Origin: an uncultured Eubacterium sp.
Lineage (GTDB): Bacteria > Bacillota > Clostridia > Lachnospirales > Lachnospiraceae
Reading direction: 5' to 3'
Assembly: GCA_910589595.1 (NCBI GenBank)
Contig: CAJUTM010000024.1
Span: forward strand, 1 to 48,845
DNA: 48,845 nucleotides
The position numbers and the translations under genes are program-made. Positions within the stretch are counted from its first letter, which is position 1; each line of letters starts with the position of its first letter. The notes under the pieces are model-generated. The model was given only the letters and a program-made list of their open reading frames with translations. It was not told the DNA's origin and did no database searches. This document shows positions 33,160-42,183 of the stretch, one piece after another.

Positions 33160-33668
33160 GATGGTGTGGCGGAATGCTTATTATGATTGGCAGCGTCTGT
33201 GTGGGAATATGGCTTCGCACACAGTATTTGTACCGGCTGCAGACGACAAAGGATATACAGTGTGGGATATCGCTTCTCAAAGGAGAGATTCAATATGGAA
33301 GAGTACCGCTTCCGGAAGCTTGTCTATCCGTTGCTCTCCGGCTTCACGGAAACAGCCGTCTCTTTTTTCAGACGGTGAGCGAAAGGCTGCAGGAGAGGGG
33401 CGGGACGGTAGAAAAGGTATGGCGGGAGTCGATAGAAAATGTATTCGGACGCCGTCTGCTCGGCGCGGGGGACTATGAAGAATTCATCCGTCTCGGGAAT
33501 ACATTGGGGAATTTGGATGTTGAGTTACAGGTGCGCGCGATGGAACTTTGTATGAAGAGGCTGGAAGAAAGTATTTCCTGCTATGAGAAAGAGAAAAAGA
33601 ATCAGACAAAACTCTATCCGGTGGTGGGAACCTTTGGAGGATTTCTTTTGTGTCTTGTCCTGCTATAG
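33150..33668 (+). CDS. spoIIIAB: Stage III sporulation protein AB
   Basis: A 172-residue protein related to type II secretion membrane platform proteins. It has an N-terminal membrane segment (MLIMIGSVCVGIWL), a helical middle, and a C-terminal hydrophobic helix ending GTFGGFLLCLVLL. It starts within the end of spoIIIAA after GGGGGCAGCAG. An alternative ATG six bases on (33156) cannot be excluded. Identification rests largely on its position plus this topology. Confidence 0.9.
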   Translation: MGMRWCGGMLIMIGSVCVGIWLRTQYLYRLQTTKDIQCGISLLKGEIQYGRVPLPEACLSVALRLHGNSRLFFQTVSERLQERGGTVEKVWRESIENVFGRRLLGAGDYEEFIRLGNTLGNLDVELQVRAMELCMKRLEESISCYEKEKKNQTKLYPVVGTFGGFLLCLVLL

Positions 33669-33718
33669 CAGATAAAGATAGAAAAAATTGATAAGAAAGT
33701 GCAGAAAAGAGGAATTAC

Positions 33719-33913
33719 ATGGAAATAACAATTATTTTTAAAATCGCACTGGTAGGAATACTGGTTACTATTTTGAATCAGATACTAAAACAGTCAGGGA
33801 GGGATGAACAGGCGTTTATTGTCAGTCTGGCGGGTCTGATACTTGTTCTGTTTTGGATTATACCGTACATATCAGAATTATTTGAAAGCATACAGGATAT
33901 GTTTTCTATCTGA
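33719..33913 (+). CDS. spoIIIAC: Stage III sporulation protein AC
   Basis: A 64-residue membrane protein with two hydrophobic helices; the conserved region ILNQILKQSGRDEQAF lies between them. It probably forms membrane oligomers in the mother-cell side of the channel with SpoIIIAD. GAGGAATTAC precedes the ATG. Confidence 0.93.
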   Translation: MEITIIFKIALVGILVTILNQILKQSGRDEQAFIVSLAGLILVLFWIIPYISELFESIQDMFSI

Positions 33914-33943
33914 CGGCGTAGGAGAGCAAACAGGGGGATTAGT

Positions 33944-34324
33944 ATGATTAAAATAGCGGTGCTTGGAATTAGTATTATCTTTCTAACGATGATGGCGGGT
34001 AGTATAAAACGGGAATATGCAATCGCAGTTACTGTCGGGGCAACAGTCTTACTTGCCCTGTATGGAGTGAGCTCACTGAAATCCATTATTGAGCGCATTG
34101 AAGAGCTGCAGGAAAGTATCGGCGTCGGGGAGGAGTACCTGACGATATTGCTGAAAATGGTTGGCATTGCCTATTTGACCCAGCTTGTTGTCAGTATATG
34201 CCGCGACGCAGGCAATGGGGCTGTCGCGGCACAGATTAATATGGTAGGGAAAATAAGTATGCTGCTTGTCAGCTTTCCGGTGCTGGAAGCTTTGTTGAAG
34301 ACAGTTGGGGAAATGCTGCGATGA
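33944..34324 (+). CDS. spoIIIAD: Stage III sporulation protein AD
   Basis: A 126-residue membrane protein, probably four helices, with the family segment YLTILLKMVGIAYLTQL and a C-terminal conserved SICRDAGN. Works with SpoIIIAC and SpoIIIAE in the channel base. A strong CAGGGGGA site precedes the ATG. Confidence 0.93.
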   Translation: MIKIAVLGISIIFLTMMAGSIKREYAIAVTVGATVLLALYGVSSLKSIIERIEELQESIGVGEEYLTILLKMVGIAYLTQLVVSICRDAGNGAVAAQINMVGKISMLLVSFPVLEALLKTVGEMLR

Positions 34325-34363
34325 TACGGGGGTCAACGGTTTCCCCGAGGATTGGAGGAGTGC

Positions 34364-35497
34364 ATGAGAGGATGGGTGTTAGCGGCCGGTATCCTGTTGG
34401 CGGTTTTGATACCTGAAAAAATATATGCCGCGGAAACCGTTCCACAATTGGACTGGCAAAAGGAGATTGATTTGGCGGAGACGGATGAAATCTTTGCCAA
34501 AAATGCCGGTGAAACATCGTTTTCTTTGAGCGGTTACGTTGCGGACGTCGTCAAAGGGAAAGCAGAGTTTTCTTTCTTTCATCTTATAGATGGTCTCGTG
34601 GGGCATTTAGAAGACGGGATGGAGGAGCAGAAGAAGACGCTGCTTCGCATATTGGCGCTTGCTGTCTTTGCCGGCATTTTTGTGCGGTTTGCCGGAACAT
34701 TTGGCGACAGGGAGTTGGGAGAGACCGGATTTTATGTTGTATTTTTACTTATGACCGGATTGGTATCTTCCGGATTTTATCTTGTATTCGAGGTGGCAAA
34801 AGAAGCATTGGCACATCTCGTGGATTTTATGAAAGCGCTTATTCCCTCCTTTTCTCTGGCGCTCTGTTACGGAGGAGGAACACAGACTTCCCTGTTATTT
34901 TATGAGACGATGCTGATTGCCATGGGGATTCTGGAAATGCTTATGTCCGGATTTTTGCTTCCCGGCGTGCAGATTTACTTTTTTATGAATATCGTCAATC
35001 AGCTTGCCGAAAACCGTTTTTCAAGAATGGTGGAACTGCTTCGCAGCGTCTTGCGGTGGAGCGTTAAGATTTTGTTTGCCGTGCTGCTCGGCTATCAGGG
35101 GATACAGGGGATGCTTTTGCCGGTCATGGATAAGGTGAAAAATAATGCTCTGTGGCAGTCGGCAAAAGGACTTCCGGGGGTAGGGAATACGGTAGGAAGT
35201 GTAATGGATACAATGCTTGGGAGCGGGGTGCTGATTAAAAGCGCGGTAGGTATCGGCGGAGTTATCGCTATTATCCTGCTTTGTATTTATCCTCTTCTGA
35301 AAATACTTCTGTTTACCCTGCTTTACAAAATCGGCAGCGCTATAGTACAGCCGGTCAGTGACAGACGGATTGCCGCCGTCCTCCAGTCGGCAGCGGCAAG
35401 CGGAAAACTTCTGCTCGGCTATGTGTTGGCGGGGGCGCTTATGTTTGTGCTATCCATCACAATTGTGCTTGTGTGTACGAATATGACGATGGGGTGA
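34364..35497 (+). CDS. spoIIIAE: Stage III sporulation protein AE
   Basis: A 377-residue polytopic membrane protein, the largest channel component. The N-terminal signal ends near YAAE. About seven hydrophobic segments follow. ATG 34364 follows GGAGGAG; an upstream TTG (34352) overlaps that site and is not needed. The segment PSFSLALCYGGGTQTS and the late VQPVSDRRI match the family. Confidence 0.92.
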   Translation: MRGWVLAAGILLAVLIPEKIYAAETVPQLDWQKEIDLAETDEIFAKNAGETSFSLSGYVADVVKGKAEFSFFHLIDGLVGHLEDGMEEQKKTLLRILALAVFAGIFVRFAGTFGDRELGETGFYVVFLLMTGLVSSGFYLVFEVAKEALAHLVDFMKALIPSFSLALCYGGGTQTSLLFYETMLIAMGILEMLMSGFLLPGVQIYFFMNIVNQLAENRFSRMVELLRSVLRWSVKILFAVLLGYQGIQGMLLPVMDKVKNNALWQSAKGLPGVGNTVGSVMDTMLGSGVLIKSAVGIGGVIAIILLCIYPLLKILLFTLLYKIGSAIVQPVSDRRIAAVLQSAAASGKLLLGYVLAGALMFVLSITIVLVCTNMTMG

Positions 35498-35501
35498 AAG
35501 G

Positions 35502-35993
35502 GTGGATGATATGGAGACGATAATGGAAATGATGAGGCATATCGTTGTATTTTTACTGATTGCCTCCATGATTGGCAATCTGCTTGTAGAGAGCGAGTAC
35601 CGAAAGTATCTGTCGTATGCAACGGGACTGATTGTGATGGTAATGTTTCTTGTGCCGGTGTTGTCGCTTATGGGGAAAGAAAAGGATTGGAAAGATTATC
35701 TTGTTCAGGCAGATTACCGGCAGAAGGCAGAACAGACAAAAAAAGAGATAGCTCTGTTGGGAGAAGAATATGAAAAAAAAGCACGGAAGCAGTACGAAGA
35801 GGCGTTGCGCACGGAAATAGCCGGTTTGGCAGGAGCAAAGCCGGAACGATGTACCGTCCGTATAAGAGAGGGAGAGGTAAGGAGTATCCGCATAAAAGTA
35901 GAAAAGATGCCGGACTCTTTAGATTCCGTCATTACATCGCTCTCGCTGCGGTATGGGGTGGAAAAGGATAATATTTTTATCGAGGAGGGCTGA
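35502..35993 (+). CDS. spoIIIAF: Stage III sporulation protein AF
   Basis: A 163-residue protein with two N-terminal membrane helices and a soluble ring-building (RBM-like) C-terminal part, which is exposed in the intermembrane space. The GTG at 35502 follows GGGGTGAAAG. ATG 35511 is an alternative with AAGGGTGG upstream; I cannot choose firmly. The gene ends 5 bases before the spoIIIAG start. Confidence 0.88.
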   Translation: MDDMETIMEMMRHIVVFLLIASMIGNLLVESEYRKYLSYATGLIVMVMFLVPVLSLMGKEKDWKDYLVQADYRQKAEQTKKEIALLGEEYEKKARKQYEEALRTEIAGLAGAKPERCTVRIREGEVRSIRIKVEKMPDSLDSVITSLSLRYGVEKDNIFIEEG

Positions 35994-35997
35994 CGGA

Positions 35998-36522
35998 GTG
36001 GAACAGATAAAGGAATTGATTCATAAAATCGGGTTGCTGAAACTTGGTATTGTTATTCTGTGCGGCGTTTTTCTCATGGTACTTTCGTGGGGAGGAAAGG
36101 AGCAGGAGGCGGTGATGAATTCTGCGACAGAGGCGCCGACGCAGGAGGGAGGCGATTCATCCGAGGAGTATAAGCAGGCGAGAGAGGAGGAACTGCGCCG
36201 TCTGCTGCAAAAAGTCGATGGCGTGGGAGGGGTGGATGTTATGATTACCTTGAAAGCGTCCAATGAGAAAGTGACGTTAAAGGATAATACGAGTAAGGGG
36301 GAGAACAACGAGGAGAAGACGGTTTTAGTAGAAAATCAGGAGCGAAATTCATCTCCCTATATTGTGCAGGAAAGGGAGCCTGAAATAGAAGGAATTGCGA
36401 TTGTCTGCGAGGGAGGATATGATTCCGTCATAAAAAGAGAAATTACAGAGGCAGTTAGTGCATTATTTTCCATTGACAGTCATAAAATAAAAGTAATGAA
36501 GAGCAAGGAGGCAAAGGAGTGA
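35998..36522 (+). CDS. spoIIIAG: Stage III sporulation protein AG
   Basis: About 174 residues: a single membrane helix (LGIVILCGVFLMVLSW) and a ring-forming domain that builds the large channel ring in the intermembrane space. Ends near KIKVMKSKEAKE. GTG 35998 has GGAGGGCTGACGG upstream; a longer frame from 35953 lies inside spoIIIAF and gives a non-family N-terminus. Overlaps spoIIIAH by 4 bases. Confidence 0.92.
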   Translation: MEQIKELIHKIGLLKLGIVILCGVFLMVLSWGGKEQEAVMNSATEAPTQEGGDSSEEYKQAREEELRRLLQKVDGVGGVDVMITLKASNEKVTLKDNTSKGENNEEKTVLVENQERNSSPYIVQEREPEIEGIAIVCEGGYDSVIKREITEAVSALFSIDSHKIKVMKSKEAKE

Positions 36523-37148
36523 AGAAAGTCTTGAAAAAAAATCAAATTATTATTACGGCGTTGGTGGTGATGGTTGCTATTGCCGGCTATATGAGTATTA
36601 CGGACAAAGAGCAGATGACCATGTCCACGGGCGGTACGGAAGAAAATGCACAAGTAAGCGACATTTCAGAGGAAGATATTGTGCTGGATGAAGATGACTC
36701 TGTCAGCGGTTCAGCGGCAACTGCTTCGAATGAGAAAGTGTCTTCCAAGGAAAATGCCGGGGAGGCGGTGTTGGTAAGCAATACGGTAAAAGGAAATTAT
36801 TTTGAAGAGGCAAAGTTGTCACGTGAACAGACAAGAGCAAAGAACAAAGAAACGCTTACAAGTCTGGTAAATAACAAAAATGCGTCCAATGCACAGAAAG
36901 ATAAGGCAATGAATGAAATTGTAAAAATGACGGAAGTGAATGAAAAGGAAACGGCAACGGAGAACCTGTTGGCGGCAAAAGGGTTTGCAGAAGCGGTAGT
37001 TACTATTTTGTCAGACAGTGTGGATGTTGTCGTCAACGCAGAAGATTTGACAGAGCAGCAGATTGCTCAAATTGAAGATGTAGTGAAACGAAAGACGGAG
37101 TGCAGCGCCGATAAAATTGTTATTTCCCCTGTTGGCAAAAATAAATAA
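36519..37148 (+). CDS. spoIIIAH: Stage III sporulation protein AH
   Basis: A 209-residue protein with one N-terminal helix (IIITALVVMVAIAGYM) and a C-terminal extracellular ring domain that pairs with SpoIIQ across the two membranes. GTG start overlaps spoIIIAG and follows AAGGAGG. Acidic linker rich in Ser/Glu/Asp lies between helix and ring domain. It closes the operon; a vegetative promoter for the next gene begins inside its last codons. Confidence 0.92.
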   Translation: MKKVLKKNQIIITALVVMVAIAGYMSITDKEQMTMSTGGTEENAQVSDISEEDIVLDEDDSVSGSAATASNEKVSSKENAGEAVLVSNTVKGNYFEEAKLSREQTRAKNKETLTSLVNNKNASNAQKDKAMNEIVKMTEVNEKETATENLLAAKGFAEAVVTILSDSVDVVVNAEDLTEQQIAQIEDVVKRKTECSADKIVISPVGKNK

Positions 37149-37160
37149 ATCTGTTATAAT
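37132..37160 (+). promoter_or_regulatory. Sigma-A promoter for the Asp23-type gene
   Basis: TTGGCA (37132-37137), a 17-base spacer, then TG-extended TATAAT (37155-37160). This separates vegetative expression of the downstream genes from the spoIIIA operon. Confidence 0.8.
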
Positions 37161-37165
37161 ACATA

Positions 37166-37185
37166 ATACAACTGCAAAGTTGTAT
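37166..37185 (+). promoter_or_regulatory. 5'-end hairpin in the Asp23-type leader
   Basis: ATACAAC (37166-37172) and GTTGTAT (37179-37185) form a 7-bp stem with a 6-base loop at the predicted transcript start. The later TACAAC next to the ribosome binding site (37206-37211) could pair with the same GTTGTA instead, giving an alternative fold. Confidence 0.5.
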
Positions 37186-37214
37186 GGTATCATACGAATA
37201 GGAGGTACAACAGT

Positions 37215-37589
37215 ATGACAGAGATGAAACGCGATTCCTTTGAAAAGCACTCGGGAATCGGAGAAGTTCAGATTGCCAATGAGGTAGTTGCCAGTATTGC
37301 GGGGATTTCGGCGGCTGAGATAGAAGGCGTCGAAGCGATGGCAGGTGGATTTGCCAATGAATTGGCGGGTAGATTCGGAGCTAAAAATTTGTCTAAGGGA
37401 GTTAAAGTTGAGGTTCAGGATGGTACTGCCGTAGTCGAACTGGCAATTGTCATGAAATATGGTTATAATATTCCGAAAACCTGTGAGCAGGTACAGGAAA
37501 AGGTGGCGCAGGCAATCAATTCAATGACAGGTCTTACAGCAAAACAGGTCAATGTCCGCATTGCCGGAGTGAGCCTTGAGCAGGAATAA
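37215..37589 (+). CDS. Asp23/Gls24 family envelope stress protein
   Basis: A 124-residue Asp23/DUF322 protein. Begins GIGEVQIANEVVASIAGISA, the family start, then VEVQDGTAVVELAIVMKYGYNIP and ends VNVRIAGVSL. No membrane segment; members sit under the membrane and respond to envelope stress. In Clostridia it commonly precedes nusB. AGGAGG has good spacing. Its own promoter is strong and the leader is structured. Confidence 0.94.
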   Translation: MTEMKRDSFEKHSGIGEVQIANEVVASIAGISAAEIEGVEAMAGGFANELAGRFGAKNLSKGVKVEVQDGTAVVELAIVMKYGYNIPKTCEQVQEKVAQAINSMTGLTAKQVNVRIAGVSLEQE

Positions 37590-37599
37590 GAGGATAATT

Positions 37600-37998
37600 A
37601 TGACACGACGTGAGATAAGAGAATGTATTTTCTGTTTATTGTTCCAATACAATTTTTATGAAGAGGAAGAATTTACAGAACAGATGGCGAATTTCCTGAC
37701 AGAAAAAAAGCTGTCAGAGACAAATGAAATGGAAATTCGCGAGAAAATAGACAGGCTGACAGAGAAATTACCGGATATAGATGAAAAAATTGCGGCAAAT
37801 GCAAAGGGCTGGAAACTGGACCGTATTGCAAAGGCCGAGTTGGCGATTTTGCGCTTGGCAGTTTTTGAAGCACTCTATGATGAAAGTGTTCCTGTTGGCG
37901 TAGCAATCAATGAAGCAGTGGAATTGGCAAAAATGTATGGAGAAGAAAATGGTTATGTTTTTGTCAACGGAATTTTAGGAAAGATTGTAAATGAATAG
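37600..37998 (+). CDS. nusB: Transcription antitermination factor NusB
   Basis: A 132-residue all-helical RNA-binding protein that promotes antitermination in rRNA transcription with NusE. Begins TRREIRECIFCLLFQ and has WKLDRIAKAELAILRLAVFE and VAINEAVELAKMYGEENGYVFVNGILGKI. ATG 37600 follows AGAGGA; an in-frame earlier start (37576) lies in the previous gene. The end overlaps xseA by 8 bases. Confidence 0.94.
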   Translation: MTRREIRECIFCLLFQYNFYEEEEFTEQMANFLTEKKLSETNEMEIREKIDRLTEKLPDIDEKIAANAKGWKLDRIAKAELAILRLAVFEALYDESVPVGVAINEAVELAKMYGEENGYVFVNGILGKIVNE

Positions 37999-39205
37999 AG
38001 GAAAAGTGTATTCCGTCTCTTCCGTCAATCAGTATATTAAAAATATGTTTTTGAGAGAATATGCCCTGTCGGTTGTATTTGTAAAAGGCGAGATATCCAA
38101 TTGCAAATATCATAGCTCTGGGCATATTTATTTTTCCATTAAAGACGAGGCTTCCCAGTTGACATGCGTCATGTTTCGCGGCGACCGCGGCGGGCTGGAT
38201 TTTCGGATGGAGAATGGACAAGAAGTGATTGTTGGCGGCTCTATCAGCGTATATGAGAGGGATGGAAAGTATCAATTATATGCGAAGAAAATCGTATTGG
38301 CCGGAGACGGGATTCTGAGTGAGCGATATGAACAATTGAAAAAAAAGCTGCAGGAAGCGGGATATTTTGATGAAGAACGGAAATTGCCGCTTCCTGCCTA
38401 TGCGAAAACCGTCGGGATTGTCACAGCGGAGACAGGGGCCGCCATACAGGATATGATAAATATTGCAACGAGACGCAATCCGTATGTGCAGCTTATTTTG
38501 TATCCGGCGAAAGTACAGGGCGAGGGCGCCGCAGAAACAATTGTAAAAGGCATTGAGGCATTGGATAAGACAGGGGTCGATGTGATTATTATCGGCCGGG
38601 GCGGCGGCTCCATGGAAGATTTATGGGCGTTCAACGAAGAGATTGTGGCGGATGCCGTATTTTACTGCCGCACCCCTGTTATTTCGGCCGTCGGTCATGA
38701 AACGGACTATACGATTGCCGATTTTGTAGCAGACCGTCGTGCAGCGACGCCGTCCGAGGCAGCAGAACTTGCCGTCTGTGACGTACGCCTTGTGATGGAG
38801 CGTATCAGTAATCATAAAGACCGTCTGTTCCGGGCCTTTTTCCAAAAGATGGAGGACATGCAGGAGCGCTTAGAGTATATAGAAGAACGTCTGCGTTTTC
38901 TCAATCCCCAGAATCAATTGATGCAGAAGCGTCAGTATCTGACGGATATGGAAGAGCGTCTGCTGGGATATATGGAGCAGGCGGTAAAAGATAAGAAATA
39001 TGCGTTTTCACTGCTGGCAGGGCGGCTGGACGCCATGAGCCCTTTGAGACGGTTAGCGGGCGGATATGCTTTTATTGAACATCGGGATGGATTTATGATA
39101 GACAGCATTGAGGCGGTCAGCGAGGGAGATTCATTTACCGTTACCATGCGGGACGGATTTATTGAAGCGCAGGCGCTAAAAGTTATTCCGCGGGATGGAA
39201 AATAG
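37991..39205 (+). CDS. xseA: Exodeoxyribonuclease VII large subunit
   Basis: A 404-residue subunit that degrades single-stranded DNA with XseB. N-terminal OB domain: YSVSSVNQYIKNM, VKGEISNCKYHSSGHIYFSIKD. Nuclease core: TAETGAAIQDM, RGGGSMEDLWAFNEE, and SAVGHETDYTIADFVADRRAATPSEAAE. Then long coiled coil and a C-terminal barrel. It starts inside nusB and xseB follows by 9 bases. Confidence 0.95.
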   Translation: MNRGKVYSVSSVNQYIKNMFLREYALSVVFVKGEISNCKYHSSGHIYFSIKDEASQLTCVMFRGDRGGLDFRMENGQEVIVGGSISVYERDGKYQLYAKKIVLAGDGILSERYEQLKKKLQEAGYFDEERKLPLPAYAKTVGIVTAETGAAIQDMINIATRRNPYVQLILYPAKVQGEGAAETIVKGIEALDKTGVDVIIIGRGGGSMEDLWAFNEEIVADAVFYCRTPVISAVGHETDYTIADFVADRRAATPSEAAELAVCDVRLVMERISNHKDRLFRAFFQKMEDMQERLEYIEERLRFLNPQNQLMQKRQYLTDMEERLLGYMEQAVKDKKYAFSLLAGRLDAMSPLRRLAGGYAFIEHRDGFMIDSIEAVSEGDSFTVTMRDGFIEAQALKVIPRDGK

Positions 39206-39214
39206 GAGGTACGG

Positions 39215-39409
39215 ATGGAATTAGAAGAGATTATGGAAAAACTGGATGAGACGGTTCGCAAAATGGAGCAGGAGAAGTTGACGCTGGAGCAATCGTATCA
39301 GGTTTTCTCGGAGGGAATGGAATTGGTAAAACAGGGAAATCAGACGATAGATAAAGTAGAGAAAAAAATCCAGATACTGATGAGAGAGGGAGAAGAGGAT
39401 GAAGGATAG
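39215..39409 (+). CDS. xseB: Exodeoxyribonuclease VII small subunit
   Basis: A 64-residue helical hairpin that wraps the XseA coiled coil. Begins LEEIMEKLDETVRKMEQE and contains LEQSYQVFSEGMELVK, the family pattern. Start follows TAGGAGG. Overlaps ispA by 11 bases. Confidence 0.94.
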   Translation: MELEEIMEKLDETVRKMEQEKLTLEQSYQVFSEGMELVKQGNQTIDKVEKKIQILMREGEEDEG

Positions 39410-40298
39410 TCTTTTGAGGGAAAAAATAGAAGATGTGGAACAGGGTTTTGCCGCCTATATGCCAAGAGAAGAGGGGTATGCGAAAACCGTTTTCGAGGCG
39501 ATGAACTATAGTCTGCTGGCAGGAGGAAAGAGACTGCGCCCTCTTTTTATGTATGAGATGTACGGCATGCTGGGAGGCGCGGATGAAAAGGCAATCCGTC
39601 CCTTTATGATGGCGATGGAAATGATTCATACTTATTCTCTCGTGCATGATGATTTGCCGGCCATGGATAATGATGATTACCGGAGAGGAAAGCTGACAAC
39701 TCATAAAAAGTATGGGGAGGCAATGGGGATTCTTACCGGAGACGCACTGCTTAATGCTGCATATGAAACAGCTTTTATGGCATTTGACAGTGAGACAGAT
39801 GCAGTGTGTATCGGAGCTGCTTTAAAAGTGTTGGCAAACAAAGCCGGTGTGTATGGTATGGTAGGCGGGCAGGTTGTTGATGTTGAGAACAACGGTCGTT
39901 TTGTGGAGGAAGAAATGCTTTCCTATGTTTACAAGAATAAGACGTCGGCCTTGATTGAAGCTAGTTTGATGATTGGAGCCATTTTGGCGGGAGCTTCCGA
40001 AGCGGTTGTGCGTCAGGCTGAGAAGATAGGAACCGAAATTGGAATTGCCTTTCAGATACAGGACGATTTGCTTGATGTCGTAGGAGACGCAGAGGTTATT
40101 GGCAAACCTGTTCATAGTGATGAAAAAAATGAAAAATCAACATATGTTGCCATACACGGACTTGACAAAAGCAGGGAGAAAGTGAAAGAATGTACAGAGG
40201 ATGGATTGTCCGTATTGGATGGCATGAAAGTGCAAAATCAGGAAGAAAAGAAGTTTCTCCATGAATTGATGCGCTCACTAATCGAGAGAAAAAAGTAG
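39399..40298 (+). CDS. ispA: Polyprenyl synthetase (farnesyl/geranylgeranyl diphosphate synthase)
   Basis: A 299-residue all-helical prenyltransferase condensing isopentenyl diphosphate with allylic diphosphates. First Asp motif is HDDLPAMDNDD, second QDDLLDVVGD. GGKRLRP and KTSALIEAS are present. Product length, C15 or C20, cannot be fixed confidently. Begins inside xseB; dxs follows 17 bases later, so precursor and chain synthesis are linked. Confidence 0.93.
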   Translation: MKDSLLREKIEDVEQGFAAYMPREEGYAKTVFEAMNYSLLAGGKRLRPLFMYEMYGMLGGADEKAIRPFMMAMEMIHTYSLVHDDLPAMDNDDYRRGKLTTHKKYGEAMGILTGDALLNAAYETAFMAFDSETDAVCIGAALKVLANKAGVYGMVGGQVVDVENNGRFVEEEMLSYVYKNKTSALIEASLMIGAILAGASEAVVRQAEKIGTEIGIAFQIQDDLLDVVGDAEVIGKPVHSDEKNEKSTYVAIHGLDKSREKVKECTEDGLSVLDGMKVQNQEEKKFLHELMRSLIERKK

Positions 40299-40314
40299 AA
40301 AAGGAACGAGGAAA

Positions 40315-42183
40315 GTGGAAACGTTATTAGGCAGGATTGTAAAGGAAAATGACATTAAGAATATTAAACCGGAGGATTACCGACGTCTGGCTAAGGAGAT
40401 ACGCGTCAAATTAGTGAAAAACATAAGCCGGACGGGAGGACATCTTGCTTCCAATTTAGGAGCGGTGGAATTGACCATGGCTCTGCATCTCTGTCTGAAT
40501 TTTCCGGAGGACAAACTTATTTGGGATGTAGGACACCAGTCGTATGTCCATAAACTGCTGACCGGAAGAGCAGATGCTTTTGTCAGTCTTCGCCAGTTGG
40601 GAGGTTTGAGCGGTTTTCCGAAAGTACATGAAAATCCCTGTGATTGTTTTGATACAGGGCATAGTTCCACGTCGATTTCGGTGGCGCAGGGATTTGCGAA
40701 AGCCAGAGATTTGCGTGGAACAAGCGAAAAGGTAGTCGCTGTCATCGGCGACGGGGCTTTGTCGGGCGGTATGGCGTTTGAGGCGCTGAACAATGCAGCG
40801 GCGCTGAAAACAAATATGGTCGTTGTTCTCAATGACAATAAGATGTCGATTGCGCCAAACGTAGGCGGGATGTCGAACTATCTCGGGAAAATTCGCGCCA
40901 ATCAGAAGTATCGTAGTTTGAAAGCAAATGTAGAAAATGTTTTAGACAGACTTCCCAATGTCGGACAGCCGATAGCGAAGAGGATAAAGCGGGCGAAAGA
41001 TTCATTAAAGCATTTATTCATTCCGGGGATGTTGTTTGAGGACATGGGTTTGATTTATATCGGCCCGGTTGACGGACATAACGTACAAGAGATGCTGACG
41101 GCGTTTGAAACGGCATTTTCCATTGCAGACCAGCCGGTCATGGTACATGTACTCACAAAAAAAGGAAAAGGGTATAAGCCGGCCGAGCAAAATCCGGCAG
41201 CGTTTCATGGCGTGGGTCCTTATGATGTAAAAAAAGGTGAAATTTTTAGTAACGATGAGTTAAGTTATACGAATATATTTGAGCGATGGCTGCTGCAGAC
41301 AGGCGGGGAGAGGGAAGACGTTGTTTCCGTATGCGCCGCCATGCCGGATGGGACGGGGGTAAAAGCGTTTGCCGAACAATATCCGGACAGGGCTTTTGAC
41401 GTTGGCATTGCTGAAGAGCACGCCGTTACTTTTGCGGCGGGATTGGCTGCCGGCGGCATGCACCCGATTGTCTCGCTGTATTCTACTTTTTTGCAGCGGG
41501 CGTATGACCAGATGCTGCACGATGTATGCCTGAACCGTCTGCCGGTTTTATTTACCGTAGACCGCAGTGGTATTGTCGGCAGCGACGGAGAGACACATCA
41601 GGGAATTTATGATATTTCCTATCTGACGTCTATCCCGCATATGACGGTGATTTCCCCTATGGATGCCGACGAGCTTGTGCAGGCTCTTGATTTTGCCGTC
41701 GGCTTCGATGGGCCGGCAGCCGTCCGCTATCCTAGAGGACAAGCTTTTCAGATGAAGAGAGAGGACAGGGAGCCGTTTCTGTTCGGCAGGGCGGAAGTGC
41801 TGTGCGAGGGGAAAGATGTGCTCTTGTTAGCGGTCGGCAACATGGTAGAAAAGGCATTGGCTGCGGCGGACATTCTCAAGAGCAGAAAAATATTTCCTAC
41901 GATAGTGAATATGCGGTTTGTGAAACCGTTCGATGAAGATTTGGTGCGCCGTCTGGCGGTAAGGCACCGCGTCATTGTCACGATGGAAGACAATGTGGCA
42001 AGCGGCGGTTTTGGGGAAAAAATCAAGGCTTTTCTTTTGCAGGAGCGGATTTACCACCGCTGTGTATCGGTTTGCTTTCCAGACCGGTTTGTGGAACACG
42101 GATTGCCGGAAGAATTATATGAAAAATATGGAATGGATGCTGCCTCGGTGGCAGAGAAAGTGAGCGGGGTTGTGCAGCAGTGA
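40315..42183 (+). CDS. dxs: 1-deoxy-D-xylulose-5-phosphate synthase
   Basis: A 622-residue thiamine-diphosphate enzyme, first step of the MEP isoprenoid pathway. Motifs: GGHLASNLGAVELT, DVGHQSYVHKLLTGR, GHSSTSISVAQG, and GDGALSGGMAFEALN as the ThDP signature. The pyrimidine domain has DVGIAEEHAVTFAAG. GTG start after AGGAACGAGG. Overlaps tlyA by 4 bases. Confidence 0.95.
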   Translation: METLLGRIVKENDIKNIKPEDYRRLAKEIRVKLVKNISRTGGHLASNLGAVELTMALHLCLNFPEDKLIWDVGHQSYVHKLLTGRADAFVSLRQLGGLSGFPKVHENPCDCFDTGHSSTSISVAQGFAKARDLRGTSEKVVAVIGDGALSGGMAFEALNNAAALKTNMVVVLNDNKMSIAPNVGGMSNYLGKIRANQKYRSLKANVENVLDRLPNVGQPIAKRIKRAKDSLKHLFIPGMLFEDMGLIYIGPVDGHNVQEMLTAFETAFSIADQPVMVHVLTKKGKGYKPAEQNPAAFHGVGPYDVKKGEIFSNDELSYTNIFERWLLQTGGEREDVVSVCAAMPDGTGVKAFAEQYPDRAFDVGIAEEHAVTFAAGLAAGGMHPIVSLYSTFLQRAYDQMLHDVCLNRLPVLFTVDRSGIVGSDGETHQGIYDISYLTSIPHMTVISPMDADELVQALDFAVGFDGPAAVRYPRGQAFQMKREDREPFLFGRAEVLCEGKDVLLLAVGNMVEKALAAADILKSRKIFPTIVNMRFVKPFDEDLVRRLAVRHRVIVTMEDNVASGGFGEKIKAFLLQERIYHRCVSVCFPDRFVEHGLPEELYEKYGMDAASVAEKVSGVVQQ

